Assembly (NCBI RefSeq): GCF_007846085.1
Contig: NZ_VOEJ01000001.1
Location: 927,273-991,272 of the forward strand
Direction of reading: 5' to 3'
Length of the DNA stretch: 64,000 nucleotides
Origin: Mucilaginibacter pallidiroseus
GTDB lineage: Bacteria > Bacteroidota > Bacteroidia > Sphingobacteriales > Sphingobacteriaceae
In this document: positions 16,063 to 25,501 of the stretch, piece by piece
Numbering within the stretch: the first letter of the stretch is position 1
Layout of the letters: each line of letters starts with the position of its first letter
Notes under the pieces: generated by a model
Database searches by the model: none
What the model saw: only the letters and a program-made list of their open reading frames with translations
Told to the model about the DNA's origin: nothing
Position numbers and translations under genes: made by a program

Positions 16063-18549
16063 TTAATATGGGTCAACGTCCGGCTGCACAATACTGCCCT
16101 TGCTAAGCTTGGTGGTTTGGAATTGCGTGATCACATCACGAACTATGGCCTTGGCTTTAACAATAGATATGGTGTCACGCTCAAATTTAAGCATGATAGA
16201 TTTGATGTAATAATTACGGATACGGTTGATTAGAGGCGGCTCGGGCCCTATAACCCTGTCTCCAAAATGCTTGCGCAGTTCGTTAGCCAAATATTCGGCT
16301 TGGTTATACAACACTTCGGCATTTTTATGTTTTATATCCAGGTTGATGATACGGTAGTATGGCGGGTATTTAAAACTCTTTCGCTCCTCCATTTCCGTTA
16401 AATACAGGTCGAGGTAGTCATTTTCAATAACCTGCTTTATTACGCGGTGGTTAGGATCATACGTTTGTATAACTACTTTACCCTGTTTATCCCTTCGCCC
16501 TGCCCTGCCGCTAACCTGGGCAAGCATCTGGTAGCTTCGCTCGTTAGCACGATAATCGGGATATTTAAGCAGGCTATCTGCATTGATGATACCTATCACG
16601 GTAACATCGGCAAAATCAAGCCCCTTGGCCACCATTTGGGTACCAACCAATATATCTATTTTCTTTTCCTCAAGATTATTTAAAATTATTTGGAGCGAAT
16701 TACGCGACCGAGTGGTGTCGAGATCCATCCGCGCCAGTTTAACATCAGGCAAAAGTACCGATAGCTCATCTTCAACCTTCTCGGTACCGAAACCTTTATA
16801 CTCCAGGTGTGTTGAGCCACATGCCGGGCAGATAGACGGGCTGTCTTCCTTGTAACCGCAGTAATGGCAATGCAGTTTACCGCTGTGCTTATGGTAAGTA
16901 AGGCTAACATCACAGTTTATACATTTTGGTGTGTAAGCACAAACGCGACACATTAGCACGGGTGCATATCCCCTGCGGTTCTGAAATAGAATTACCTGCT
17001 CCTTAGCTTCAAGAGCAAGCGCCATGTCAGCCATTAAAACGCTTGTAAAATGCGATTGCATGGTTTTGCGTTTCAACTCTTCGCTTATGCTTACAACCTC
17101 TATGGTAGGCAACTGTACGCCGCCAAACCTTTCCGAAAGGTTTACCAAACCGTACTTATGTACACGGGCATTATAGTAGGTTTCAAAAGACGGTGTGGCC
17201 GACCCTAACAAAACTTTCCCTTGGTGCATATTAGCAAGATAGATAGCCGCATCGCGGGCATTGTAGCGCGGGGCCGGGTCATATTGCTTGTAAGAAGTTT
17301 CGTGTTCCTCATCTACAATAATAAGCCCCAGATCGCTAAAGGGTAAAAACACCGACGACCTGGCGCCTAATACCACCTTGTACTCGTTATTAAGCACCTT
17401 TTGCCAAACCTCTACACGCTCATTATCATTGAACCGGGAATGATACACACCAATATCGCTGCCAAAGTACATGCGCAGGCGCTCGATAATATGGGTTGTA
17501 AGTGCTATCTCGGGTAGCAGGTATAATACCTGCTTGCCTGTGGCCACCATTTGCTCGATCAAGCGGATATAGATCTGCGTTTTACCTGATGATGTTATGC
17601 CATGCAGTAAAACCACATCTTTATCGCCAAAGCTGCGGTTTACCTCTTCGAGAGCCAATTGCTGCGCTGCGCTAAGTGTAAACTCATTTATAGCCTCGCT
17701 ATCATCATGGCCAAGACGACTAACATTTCGGTCTTCCGCAAAAAATACTTCTTTTTCTATCAGCGATTTTATGCTGGATTCGCCGCTGCCGCTTTCCTCA
17801 ATCAGCTCATTTTTGGAAACAATCTTTTGCTGCCGCGATAACTTGATATACGCCAACACCGCGTCGGCCTGTTTGGGTGCCCGTTTTTCCAATATGGCAA
17901 ACAATTCGCGCAGGCTGTCCTGATTGTGATAGGCCGGGTTTATAGTAATGTAAGTACGTCGTCGAGGCTTATAACGCTCGCTTACTTCTTCAGATATATT
18001 AACAATGTTTTTCTCAAACAAGGTTTTAAGAATAGGCAATACTGTTTTTTGCCCAAGCAACTTTACAATGTCACTAATGGTTAATTCGGGCTGTATGCTA
18101 AGGGCTTCGGTTATCAGGTATTCCTTATCATTAAGTGATGCCTTATCATACTCAAAATCTTTATTGAGCATTACTTTGGTTTCACTGGCCAGTTTTAATG
18201 CTGACGGCAACGCAGCATTCATAACCTCGCCTTCGTTGCACATGTAGTATTCACTCAACCAACTCCAAAACTTAAGCTGCCCTTCCGTTACTACAGGGTT
18301 ATCATCAAGTATCTCAATAATGTATTTCGCCTCGTATTTTTTTGGTGCATGCTCAGTTATAGCCGCAACAACAGCCGTGTACAGTTTGCTTTTACCAAAC
18401 TGTACCACCACTCTTTTACCAACGGCAACAGCGTTGTTCATTTCAAAAGGTACACGGTAGGTATAGTTACGGCTTATAGCAAGTGGTAAAATAACCTCAA
18501 CAAACAGCGTTTTGCGCTGCGTATATGTACTCTCCGAAAATTCTAACAT
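16063..18549 (-). CDS. priA: Primosomal protein N' (replication restart helicase PriA)
   Basis: PriA recognises abandoned replication forks and reloads the replisome. The 828-residue protein has an N-terminal 3' DNA-binding domain, a superfamily 2 helicase core with Walker A LLHGITSSGKTQIYIRLI, Walker B DEEH in IIVDEEHETSYKQYD and motif VI QVSGRAGRRDKQGKV, and an inserted zinc domain with eight cysteines (CRVCAYTPKCINCD and CHYCGYKEDSPSICPACG). The C-terminal domain is present, so the protein looks complete. It lies eight bases downstream of a DUF423 gene, probably in the same transcript. Confidence 0.96.
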   Translation of the reverse strand: MLEFSESTYTQRKTLFVEVILPLAISRNYTYRVPFEMNNAVAVGKRVVVQFGKSKLYTAVVAAITEHAPKKYEAKYIIEILDDNPVVTEGQLKFWSWLSEYYMCNEGEVMNAALPSALKLASETKVMLNKDFEYDKASLNDKEYLITEALSIQPELTISDIVKLLGQKTVLPILKTLFEKNIVNISEEVSERYKPRRRTYITINPAYHNQDSLRELFAILEKRAPKQADAVLAYIKLSRQQKIVSKNELIEESGSGESSIKSLIEKEVFFAEDRNVSRLGHDDSEAINEFTLSAAQQLALEEVNRSFGDKDVVLLHGITSSGKTQIYIRLIEQMVATGKQVLYLLPEIALTTHIIERLRMYFGSDIGVYHSRFNDNERVEVWQKVLNNEYKVVLGARSSVFLPFSDLGLIIVDEEHETSYKQYDPAPRYNARDAAIYLANMHQGKVLLGSATPSFETYYNARVHKYGLVNLSERFGGVQLPTIEVVSISEELKRKTMQSHFTSVLMADMALALEAKEQVILFQNRRGYAPVLMCRVCAYTPKCINCDVSLTYHKHSGKLHCHYCGYKEDSPSICPACGSTHLEYKGFGTEKVEDELSVLLPDVKLARMDLDTTRSRNSLQIILNNLEEKKIDILVGTQMVAKGLDFADVTVIGIINADSLLKYPDYRANERSYQMLAQVSGRAGRRDKQGKVVIQTYDPNHRVIKQVIENDYLDLYLTEMEERKSFKYPPYYRIINLDIKHKNAEVLYNQAEYLANELRKHFGDRVIGPEPPLINRIRNYYIKSIMLKFERDTISIVKAKAIVRDVITQFQTTKLSKGSIVQPDVDPY

Positions 18550-18557
18550 TTAATTCC

Positions 18558-18944
18558 TTATTTGTTTCTGAACGCGGCAAGCGCAAGTGTAATCCAACCG
18601 GCTATAAACAACAGGCCGCCAAGTGGTGTAACCGGGCCCAATGCTGCCAGGCCGGGCATGCCCAATAAATCGCGGCAAGACAATAAGTAAAGCGAACCCG
18701 AAAAACATATAATACCCAGCACAAAAAGATAGTATGTGGTAACTATAAGCTTGTTTTTAAACCTTGTAAACGTTGACAAAAAAAGCAGCGCAAATACGTG
18801 GTAAAACTGGTATTGTACAGCGGTTTGCCAAACTTCGAGACCACGGGGCGGTAAAGACGACCGCAGGGCATGTGCACCGAAGGCACCTGCAATAACCGCC
18901 AAAACTCCAAAAAACGCCGCGGTTATAATAATTTGTTTGTTCAT
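18558..18944 (-). CDS. DUF423 family small membrane protein
   Basis: The 128-residue protein contains four hydrophobic helices and the family motif GVLAVIAGAFGAHALR near the N-terminus, followed by WQTAVQYQFYHVFALL, as in the YgdD/DUF423 group of inner-membrane proteins of unknown function. A longer reading that begins with TTG at 18971 adds nine polar residues before the first helix; the ATG at 18944 (MNKQIIITAAFFG) fits the family better. priA follows after eight bases. Confidence 0.88.
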   Translation of the reverse strand: MNKQIIITAAFFGVLAVIAGAFGAHALRSSLPPRGLEVWQTAVQYQFYHVFALLFLSTFTRFKNKLIVTTYYLFVLGIICFSGSLYLLSCRDLLGMPGLAALGPVTPLGGLLFIAGWITLALAAFRNK

Positions 18945-19031
18945 GCAGTTATAAAAGGCTAAGTTAACCAATTGAAAGTATTACTTTATTGTAGTACAGT
19001 AAAATTCTAACTTGCGCCCAGCAAACCCAGG

Positions 19032-20621
19032 ATGAAACGACTGATAGTTATTACGTTAATTTTAATTGCCGCTACCGCATATGTAACCGTTAAGTACTTC
19101 GACAACTTAACCATCTCAAACATGCGGGCAGGCAATATATTGCGTACTATTCCGGATGATGCTGCACTGGTTTTTGAGTTTGCCAATGAGAAAAGCTTTT
19201 ACGACATTTTTGCAGGTAACCAACTCATAAGCAATATAATTGGTGAAGAAAAATCTACTGAGCTTGATACTTTAAACAAAACCTTTGCCGGCAATGCGGT
19301 ACTGCAGGCTGCATTTACCGGAAGCAACATTTATGCTTCCATACATGGTAAAGGTGATACAGGTGCCGATATATTATTAACCGCTGCGGCGCAAAAAAAT
19401 TTTGATATTCATAGCTTTGATAAAATTTTAAAAGAAAAGAAAAGCGGCTTTGTACTAACACCGCTTAAGCTTGGCGATAAGCAAGGGTATACTATTTACT
19501 TATCGGCTCTAAAAAAACGTTTTTACATTGTTCACAAAGAAGCAAACATATATGCAGGAAGCTTTTCTAAGGACCTGCTTTTAAAAAGCGTAGCATTTAA
19601 GCATAGCAAGGATAAGATTTCGTTTTTGCTGTTGCCAGATAAACAAAATTCCAACTCGCTGGCCAACCTTTATGTAAACTATCAGCAGCTTAATCCGCTG
19701 TTCGATAATTTTTTTAGGCCCGATCATTATTCTGATATTTTTAAAAGCTTCAGGCTATTGCCTGCGTTAGCGGCGCTTAACCTCAACTACAAGGCCGACG
19801 CGCTGATGTTTAGCGGTTACTCCAACATTCAGCAAGAAAAAACAGGTAGCTATTTAAATATCTTCACTGCTCAAAAGCCTGTAAAAAATGTACTGAAAGA
19901 GTTATACCCATCAACAACAGCCTATGCCATGACAATGGGTGTGTCTGACCCGCATAAATACATGGCCGATCTTGATCAGTTTCAACTCAAGGCAGGTTTA
20001 AGAAAAGAGAAAGATGCGTTGCTTGCAAAAATTAAGGCCGAAACAGGCATCGCCTTAAGGAATGAATTAAACAGTGCCCTAGGAAACGAGTTTGCAGTAG
20101 TAACCACCCGCTATCAGGAGAAGTTTGCCATAATTGATGTGAAGGACGGCTCAAAGCTTTTCCCGGTAATGAGCAACATAAGTGTTATGATCACGAATGA
20201 TATTGGCCAATTTAACTATGGCAAAGTGCCGTTCCTGTTAATGGGTGATGCATTCAACAGCTTTAAAAGGCCCTATTTTCAGATTATGGATAACTTGCTG
20301 ATACTGGCAAATAGTGCCAGGGAGATTGAGAGTTTTGCCAATAGTTATTTAAACCATAAATTATTGAACAAAACAGATCAGTATCTACAATTTGACAACT
20401 TAATGTCCGAGAGAAGCAATGTAGCTTTCTTCATCAATTTTAAAAATTCCCAATCAATTTTAAAATCGCAACTAAAAACCGATGTGTATTCGGACTATTT
20501 AAACAATGAGCGGACGTTTAAAAATTTCTACGCTGCGTCTTATCAGCTTACGGCGGCAGATGATAATTTTTACACCAACTTTTGTATGCAGCAATTGCAA
20601 AGAGATACCACAGCAAATTAA
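19032..20621 (+). CDS. Uncharacterised membrane-anchored envelope protein
   Basis: The 529-residue protein starts with a single N-terminal hydrophobic helix (MKRLIVITLILIAATAYVTV) and continues as a large soluble domain, presumably periplasmic. The region after the helix, AGNILRTIPDDAALVFEFAN, and later DIKDGSKL-like strands resemble DUF3352-like proteins, which have a similar helix followed by a question of self-assessed repeats; I am not sure of that link. There are no cysteines suggestive of a lipobox and no catalytic motif. The gene is followed by a DUF5723 gene after about 140 bases, so the two may form an envelope-related unit. Confidence 0.6.
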   Translation: MKRLIVITLILIAATAYVTVKYFDNLTISNMRAGNILRTIPDDAALVFEFANEKSFYDIFAGNQLISNIIGEEKSTELDTLNKTFAGNAVLQAAFTGSNIYASIHGKGDTGADILLTAAAQKNFDIHSFDKILKEKKSGFVLTPLKLGDKQGYTIYLSALKKRFYIVHKEANIYAGSFSKDLLLKSVAFKHSKDKISFLLLPDKQNSNSLANLYVNYQQLNPLFDNFFRPDHYSDIFKSFRLLPALAALNLNYKADALMFSGYSNIQQEKTGSYLNIFTAQKPVKNVLKELYPSTTAYAMTMGVSDPHKYMADLDQFQLKAGLRKEKDALLAKIKAETGIALRNELNSALGNEFAVVTTRYQEKFAIIDVKDGSKLFPVMSNISVMITNDIGQFNYGKVPFLLMGDAFNSFKRPYFQIMDNLLILANSAREIESFANSYLNHKLLNKTDQYLQFDNLMSERSNVAFFINFKNSQSILKSQLKTDVYSDYLNNERTFKNFYAASYQLTAADDNFYTNFCMQQLQRDTTAN

Positions 20622-20761
20622 GTTCAATAAAAGTTTTAATTATTACAACCCTTATACTTAAAATACGTTTAAAGCTGTGATAGCCCACAAACATGATTCG
20701 GAGCAATTTTTGAACTGATTGTATGGGTAATGCAACACCCAATTAATAAGGTGCGGATTAT

Positions 20762-22207
20762 ATGAGAATATTTCTACCAATTTTTTTCTTTTGTTTAATT
20801 ATACAAACTGCTGTAGCACAGCAATATTCTCACTACAATACCGGCACTGTCCGTGAGTCTTTCGAGAACACCTCGGTATCAAGTTTTATTCCAGACTCCA
20901 GCCGTAGCATTGCATTTAACTTTTTTGTACCCAACCTTACGGGTAATTTTTACCTCACAGGCGATGCGCAGGTTCCACTAAAGAGCCGCGCATTTTTAGG
21001 AAGGTACACCAAAACCTATTTACGGGTGGGTGAAGGTCGTGTGAACAGAACATATGCCGATGCCAACGTTTACTCCATCATGCTGAGGATATTCGGCAGC
21101 CTTGATGGCAATACTGAACTGGGTTTTTCTACCCAAACACGTGCCGAAGGCCGAGGCTTGTTCAGCGATGAGTCGGTCGGAATATTTAACGGGGCATCCT
21201 TTTTCCCGCAAGATAGCTACAGCAACATCTTTAATGATAATATACGGTACCAAGCTTATCACCAAATTGGTTTTTCCTATCGTGAAAATATCAATAAAAA
21301 AGTATCATTTGGCTTCAAAATAAGCGCCTTGCTTGGTATTGAGTATCAAAATCTTGATATTGACAATTCGCAATTTGTGATTGACAGACCTAATGACCGT
21401 GCAAGCCTTGGCCTTGCGGGAACCTACCGTATCAATTACACTCCCGGCGATTTTACCCGTCACGATCTGTTACCAACACTACGCAACCCCGGCGCTGGTA
21501 TCAGCTTTGGAACAACCATTAAAACGCGCGACAATTTTGTTATCCAGGCAAACGTAAAAGATCTGGGTTTTATACACTGGAGCGCTCGGTCAAATACTTA
21601 CCGCTTTGCTGATTTTGGTGTTATAAATGAACTTTCGGGCCGCCATCGTGAAGACAGTATTTACAACACAGCCGAAAGAATTGTTAAAAGCAACCCTACA
21701 GTAGGCTCTTTTGTAACGGCAACTAATGCAAAGTTTGAGATAAGCGCAAATAAAACTTATTGGATAAACCCTGCTACCAATCTACGCTACTCACCTACCC
21801 TCATCGTATCTAAGGAAATGTTATATAACGGGATTGCAGCTGCCCTGGTAAACCCTGTATATTACAAAAATTACAGTGCAACAATTACAGCATCGTATGA
21901 AACCAACCGTATTTTTAGCATGGGTGGGCAATTAATGGTAAAAACACCAAATGTTGAATTCTTTTTAGGTACCGAGCGCCTTATACCTTCAACCCGCCTG
22001 CTTATAGCAGCAAACGGCAATGACGGTCAGGTAAACCGTACCCACAGTTATACCGGCGCAGATGTATTTATGGGATTTGCAGTAAAGTTTGGCAAGCCTA
22101 TCGAGCATCCTATGAATGCCAGCTACATCCCCATGGGTGAGCCTAAAGGAGGTTTTTTCACTCGCTTATGGCACAAGATATTCAACAAAGGAGAGGATAA
22201 TTATTAA
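20762..22207 (+). CDS. DUF5723 outer-membrane beta-barrel-like protein
   Basis: The 481-residue protein has a signal peptide (MRIFLPIFFFCLIIQTAVAQ, cleavage after AQ) and a body of alternating amphipathic strands with many Tyr, Asn and Phe, ending in a basic cytoplasmic-like tail. The N-terminal segment SSRSIAFNFFVPNLTGNFYL and the later RASLGLAGTYRINY block resemble DUF5723, a Bacteroidetes family modelled on outer-membrane porins. The stop codon overlaps the tsaB stop on the other strand within TTAA (22204-22207), leaving no room for a terminator. Transported substrate unknown. Confidence 0.75.
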   Translation: MRIFLPIFFFCLIIQTAVAQQYSHYNTGTVRESFENTSVSSFIPDSSRSIAFNFFVPNLTGNFYLTGDAQVPLKSRAFLGRYTKTYLRVGEGRVNRTYADANVYSIMLRIFGSLDGNTELGFSTQTRAEGRGLFSDESVGIFNGASFFPQDSYSNIFNDNIRYQAYHQIGFSYRENINKKVSFGFKISALLGIEYQNLDIDNSQFVIDRPNDRASLGLAGTYRINYTPGDFTRHDLLPTLRNPGAGISFGTTIKTRDNFVIQANVKDLGFIHWSARSNTYRFADFGVINELSGRHREDSIYNTAERIVKSNPTVGSFVTATNAKFEISANKTYWINPATNLRYSPTLIVSKEMLYNGIAAALVNPVYYKNYSATITASYETNRIFSMGGQLMVKTPNVEFFLGTERLIPSTRLLIAANGNDGQVNRTHSYTGADVFMGFAVKFGKPIEHPMNASYIPMGEPKGGFFTRLWHKIFNKGEDNY

Positions 22208-22887
22208 ACCACTGCCTTTTTGCCGGCAACAAAATCTTTCAAGTAATATGGCTCAAAATAGGCTACATCAACAAATTGTTGTGTTATGAATTTCTGCTGA
22301 GCGATACCCGTTAAATAGGTAGCTGAATTTTGAAAATCTCCAGCAAAATAGGCATTAGGCGAATAGCTCAGTACTTCTCTACACTTTTCGGCACCATCGC
22401 CAAGAAAGAGCATTTTGTTATCCTGGAGTAAGTCCAAAAAGCTGCTTTCGTCTATAATTTCTGCGGCGGTAGCTTTTATAATATCACCTTTTGCATCGTA
22501 AACAGCTGTATAAACTTCCATGCGTCGTGCATCAATCATTGGGCAAATTAATGCATCAGTTGGTACAAGCCCATGCTTTACTGCGCCATCAGCCATGGCT
22601 GCAAGCGTTTCAACAGCTATTAAAGGCTTATCTAACGCAAAACACAAGCCCTTTGCTGTAGATACACCTATACGCAATCCGGTGTATGATCCGGGTCCGC
22701 AGCTTACCGCTATTGCATCAATATCACTATAGCTAATATTGCTTTGTTTAATTAATTCATCAATATAAACCGTAATAACCTCGGCGTGTATGTTGCGTTC
22801 ATTAATTTCTTTAACGGCGATAACTTCACCGTTGTTAGCAAGGGCAACAGAGCAGGCGGTGGTAGCGGTTTCTATCTGTAGAATCAT
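22204..22887 (-). CDS. tsaB: tRNA threonylcarbamoyladenosine biosynthesis protein TsaB
   Basis: TsaB partners TsaD in forming t6A37 in ANN-decoding tRNAs. The 227-residue protein has the ASKHA-type N-terminal strand MILQIETATTACSVALANNG and the conserved VSCGPGSYTGLRIGVSTAKG motif. The C-terminal half is divergent as usual in this family. The frame extends five codons upstream to a TTG at 22902; the ATG at 22887 gives the canonical N-terminus. A promoter candidate lies in the repeat-like A/T-rich stretch just upstream. It overlaps the DUF5723 gene tail to tail by four bases. Confidence 0.94.
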   Translation of the reverse strand: MILQIETATTACSVALANNGEVIAVKEINERNIHAEVITVYIDELIKQSNISYSDIDAIAVSCGPGSYTGLRIGVSTAKGLCFALDKPLIAVETLAAMADGAVKHGLVPTDALICPMIDARRMEVYTAVYDAKGDIIKATAAEIIDESSFLDLLQDNKMLFLGDGAEKCREVLSYSPNAYFAGDFQNSATYLTGIAQQKFITQQFVDVAYFEPYYLKDFVAGKKAVV

Positions 22888-22895
22888 TTTGGGGA

Positions 22896-23000
22896 AAGTC
22901 AAAAATCAAAATTAAAAAGTCAAAATTAAAAAACAAGTCGTGTTAAATGTCATCCTAAAAGCTTAATCCATTTTTTAACTTTTGATTTTTGAATTTTTCC
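22896..23000. repeat. TCAAAAATCAAAA-type inverted simple repeat
   Basis: Direct copies of GTCAAAAATCAAAATTAAA at 22898-22930 face ATTTTTTAACTTTTGATTTTTG around 22970-22993. They lie between tsaB and yidD, both on the minus strand, so this copy is not between convergent genes. Confidence 0.5.
22907..22937 (-). promoter_or_regulatory. Candidate tsaB promoter inside a simple repeat
   Basis: On the minus strand CTTG, 19 bases and TAATTTTG resemble the -33/-7 consensus. The region 22896-23000 also contains GTCAAAAATCAAAATTAAAA and a complementary AACTTTTGATTTTTGAATTT, so part of the match could be repeat-derived. Confidence 0.4.
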
Positions 23001-23006
23001 TTAATA

Positions 23007-23249
23007 TTAAGGCACCGGGTCGTGCCCATGGCCACCCCATGGGTTGCAGCGGCCTATGCGCTTAAGCGTAAGCCAGCCGCCTTTAAAGGGCCCATACTTT
23101 TTAATGGCCTCGGCACCGTATTGCGAGCATGTTGGCGTATACCTGCACGATGCACCTAATAATGGCGATAGCAGGTATTGATACAGCTTAATAATAAGCA
23201 GAAACAGCCAGGCCAATGCAGCCTTTATATTTTGCCAAAGCCAAATCAT
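23007..23249 (-). CDS. yidD: Membrane protein insertion efficiency factor YidD
   Basis: YidD is a small membrane-associated protein that aids YidC-dependent insertion. The 80-residue product has an amphipathic N-terminal helix and the family signature [20 protein letters not shown] with its cysteines, then [19 protein letters not shown]. The start codon overlaps the rnpA stop by ATGA (23246-23249), the conserved rnpA-yidD coupling. yidC, often next, is not adjacent here. Confidence 0.95.
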   Translation of the reverse strand: MIWLWQNIKAALAWLFLLIIKLYQYLLSPLLGASCRYTPTCSQYGAEAIKKYGPFKGGWLTLKRIGRCNPWGGHGHDPVP

Positions 23250-23629
23250 CTTGAAAATTGCTCGTTAAGCTGCTGCATTAGCTTCAGCATCTTTTTTTCA
23301 ATAACATCAAAAGGCATTATTTCTTTGCCGATATAGGAAAGCGACATGATGATGTGCTTATCGGCTGTTTGAAGGGCCTGGTACAGGGCAATTTGTTTGT
23401 GAAGGCGATAAGCCTCACGCATGCGCCGTTTTATAAGGTTACGGTCAACCGCGTGTTTAAATCGCTTCTTGGCTACAGCAATCACAACCTGTGCCGGGTG
23501 AGGCTGGGGTGTTGTAGCGTACTGCCAGGTTACGCGAAAAGGATAACATAAAAAAGAAGAACCATTATGAAACAGCCCGTCAATCAGCCGTTTATTACAT
23601 AACCGTTCTTCTTTTTTAAAAGTGTCCAT
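23246..23629 (-). CDS. rnpA: Ribonuclease P protein component
   Basis: RnpA is the protein subunit of RNase P, which matures tRNA 5' ends. The 127-residue protein has the central cleft strand [20 protein letters not shown] containing the RNR motif, followed by MREAYRLHK. An upstream extension to a TTG at 23665 adds twelve residues; the ATG at 23629 ([16 protein letters not shown]) matches the family start. It follows rpmH by 80 bases and overlaps yidD by four bases. Confidence 0.94.
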   Translation of the reverse strand: MDTFKKEERLCNKRLIDGLFHNGSSFLCYPFRVTWQYATTPQPHPAQVVIAVAKKRFKHAVDRNLIKRRMREAYRLHKQIALYQALQTADKHIIMSLSYIGKEIMPFDVIEKKMLKLMQQLNEQFSR

Positions 23630-23709
23630 ATAGTTGTTAATGCTGAACCTAAATGAGCTATACAACCGGTTCGGCCCCTTGTTAAAAGGAATTAAACAAC
23701 CAGTATGTA

Positions 23710-23868
23710 TTAAGCTTTATGGCGACGCTCGTCAGATACTGTCAATCTTTTTCTGCCTTTGGCTCTTCTTGCTGCAAGTACTCTCCTGCCGTTAGCAGAT
23801 GACATGCGCTCACGGAAACCGTGTTTATTTCTTCTTTTCCTTTGTGAGGGCTGAAACGTTCTTTTCAT
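23710..23868 (-). CDS. rpmH: 50S ribosomal protein L34
   Basis: A 52-codon reverse-strand frame encodes a very basic protein beginning [20 protein letters not shown] and continuing [20 protein letters not shown], the unmistakable L34 sequence. It is first in the rpmH-rnpA-yidD cluster, an arrangement conserved across bacteria near the chromosomal origin, although dnaA is not seen here. A full-consensus promoter lies just upstream at 23915-23945. The gene is short enough to be missed by length filters. Confidence 0.97.
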   Translation of the reverse strand: MKRTFQPSQRKRRNKHGFRERMSSANGRRVLAARRAKGRKRLTVSDERRHKA

Positions 23869-23914
23869 GGCTATATTTTATTCTTTACTATTCGACCTTT
23901 TTGAAATAAGAGTG

Positions 23915-23945
23915 CAAATGTAGCCTTTTTTTTAGTTTATTCAAA
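23915..23945 (-). promoter_or_regulatory. Promoter of rpmH-rnpA-yidD
   Basis: On the minus strand TTTG, a 19-base spacer and TACATTTG match the -33/-7 consensus exactly. The leader to the rpmH ATG is about 45 bases. Confidence 0.8.
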
Positions 23946-24005
23946 TACTAATGCGCTAATTTGATAATCCGTTTTTATCAACATATTAACACACCATATT
24001 TTGCT

Positions 24006-24887
24006 ATGAGATTTTTAATCAACATACTATTATTGCTCACCTCACCTGCAATTGCTTTTTGCCAGGCCGGTATAGACACGCACTACAAAATATACAATAC
24101 TGCAAAAAAACAACCGGCAAGCCTTCATGATATCGTCAAAGATATGGACAAGGCCGACGTGCTGTTTTTTGGCGAAGAACATAATGATTCTACTGGTCAT
24201 TACCTGGAGCACACCTTACTCAAAAAACTTGCTGATAAGTATCCGGGTAAACTGGCACTATCGATGGAAATGTTCCAGACGGATTGCCAGACAGTGGTAA
24301 ACGAATACCTCGCCGGACTGATTCGCGAAAAAAACCTGGTTACTGAAGGCCGTGCCTGGAACAACTATAAAGACTACCGCCCAATGATAGAGATAGCAAA
24401 AGCAACAGGCATACCTGTTATTGCAGCAAACGCCCCTACCCGTTATACCAACCTAACCACACGCGCAGGCCTTGCCGAACTAAACAAACTGAGCGCTACT
24501 GCAAAGGCTTGGTTAGCCCCGCTACCAATTGATACGGTTACCGGTCCCTACTATGAAAAATTTGCTAACCTGATGGGCGGACACGCCGCCATGGGTAATT
24601 TAAAAATATATCAATCTCAAAATTTATGGGATGCCACCATGGCTTACTCAATAGCGCAGTTTTACAAAGCGCACAAGGGCTTTAAAATAATGCAGATAAA
24701 TGGCGGCTTTCACAGCGAGGAAAAACTGGGTACGGTTGCTCAACTACTTAAATACGCACCGGGTATTAAAACCATCACCGTGCAGGCTTACGCCGACGAA
24801 AATTTTTTAAACCCTGACTGGACCAAATACGCTAAACTGGGCGATTACATCATCCTGACGGATGCATCGCTACCCAAAACATTTTAA
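24006..24887 (+). CDS. ChaN-like (DUF399) haem-binding envelope protein
   Basis: The 293-residue protein begins MRFLINILLLLTSPAIAFC, a signal peptide, with the mature part starting near QAGIDTH. It carries the family motif VLFFGEEHNDSTGHYLEHTLL, then LSMEMFQTDCQTVVNEYL and a C-terminal IMQINGGFHSEEKLGTV. ChaN proteins bind haem and have been linked to iron uptake, while related EreA/PatB-like domains act on other substrates. The longer frame starts at a TTG (23961) and would place fifteen polar residues before the signal peptide, so 24006 is preferred. Confidence 0.85.
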   Translation: MRFLINILLLLTSPAIAFCQAGIDTHYKIYNTAKKQPASLHDIVKDMDKADVLFFGEEHNDSTGHYLEHTLLKKLADKYPGKLALSMEMFQTDCQTVVNEYLAGLIREKNLVTEGRAWNNYKDYRPMIEIAKATGIPVIAANAPTRYTNLTTRAGLAELNKLSATAKAWLAPLPIDTVTGPYYEKFANLMGGHAAMGNLKIYQSQNLWDATMAYSIAQFYKAHKGFKIMQINGGFHSEEKLGTVAQLLKYAPGIKTITVQAYADENFLNPDWTKYAKLGDYIILTDASLPKTF

Positions 24888-24946
24888 AGTGAAGCTTAAA
24901 TAACAACCGGCAACAAAGGCCGATTGTTATTTGACTCATATGGCGC

Positions 24947-25345
24947 CTATACAGTACCGTTTTTAGCAGCCAATATATCTCTTATCTGAGTAAGTAGTTC
25001 TTCTTCTTTGGTTGGAGCAGGGGCCACAGTTGGTGCAACAGCTTCTTTCTTTTTAAACTTATTGATCCCTGTGATGATCAGGAACAGTGATAATGCAATA
25101 ATAAAGAATGATATAACCTGCGATATAAAGTTTCCGTACTTAATGGCTGTACCGGGCACGGTAAGCTCGGCAAGGTTGGTTAGGTTAGCTGCTTTAAGCG
25201 CCGGAGTTAAAACCGCCGGGGTGATAATATCATCAACAAGTGATTTTACTATTCCGCTGAACGCAGCACCTATAACTACTGCCACTGCTAAGTCGAGTAC
25301 GTTGCCTTTAACAGCAAATTCTTTAAACTCTTTAACGAATCCCAT
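24947..25345 (-). CDS. mscL: Large-conductance mechanosensitive channel MscL
   Basis: MscL is a homopentameric inner-membrane pore that opens under membrane tension and protects against osmotic downshock. The 132-residue protein has the amphipathic N-terminal helix MGFVKEFKEFAVKGNVLDLA, TM1 VAVVIGAAFSGIVKSLVDDI with the gate glycines, a periplasmic loop (GTAIKYGNF), TM2 ISFFIIALSLFLIITGI and a charged cytoplasmic bundle ending EEELLTQIRDILAAK. It is complete and convergent with the ChaN-like gene. Confidence 0.97.
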   Translation of the reverse strand: MGFVKEFKEFAVKGNVLDLAVAVVIGAAFSGIVKSLVDDIITPAVLTPALKAANLTNLAELTVPGTAIKYGNFISQVISFFIIALSLFLIITGINKFKKKEAVAPTVAPAPTKEEELLTQIRDILAAKNGTV

Positions 25346-25451
25346 ATTGTATGTGTGTTGTTTATTTTAAAGTTATTAATTAATTAACCGGATAGCCAAA
25401 CAAATCTTTTTTTTGCGCATTTAACACTTACGCGTTTCACAAAGTTTCCAT

Positions 25452-25482
25452 TTTTTATAACAAGGTAATTGGTGTATTTTTG
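25452..25482 (+). promoter_or_regulatory. Promoter of rpoN
   Basis: TTTT at 25452-25455, 19 bases and TATTTTTG at 25475-25482 fit the -33/-7 pattern with one mismatch. The rpoN ATG follows after 19 bases. Confidence 0.6.
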
Positions 25483-25501
25483 ATGCCGCGTCTATATACT
25501 T

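Noticed and set aside
18945..18971. Longer DUF423 start at TTG
   Set aside because: It adds polar residues before the first membrane helix, unlike the family, while ATG 18944 fits.
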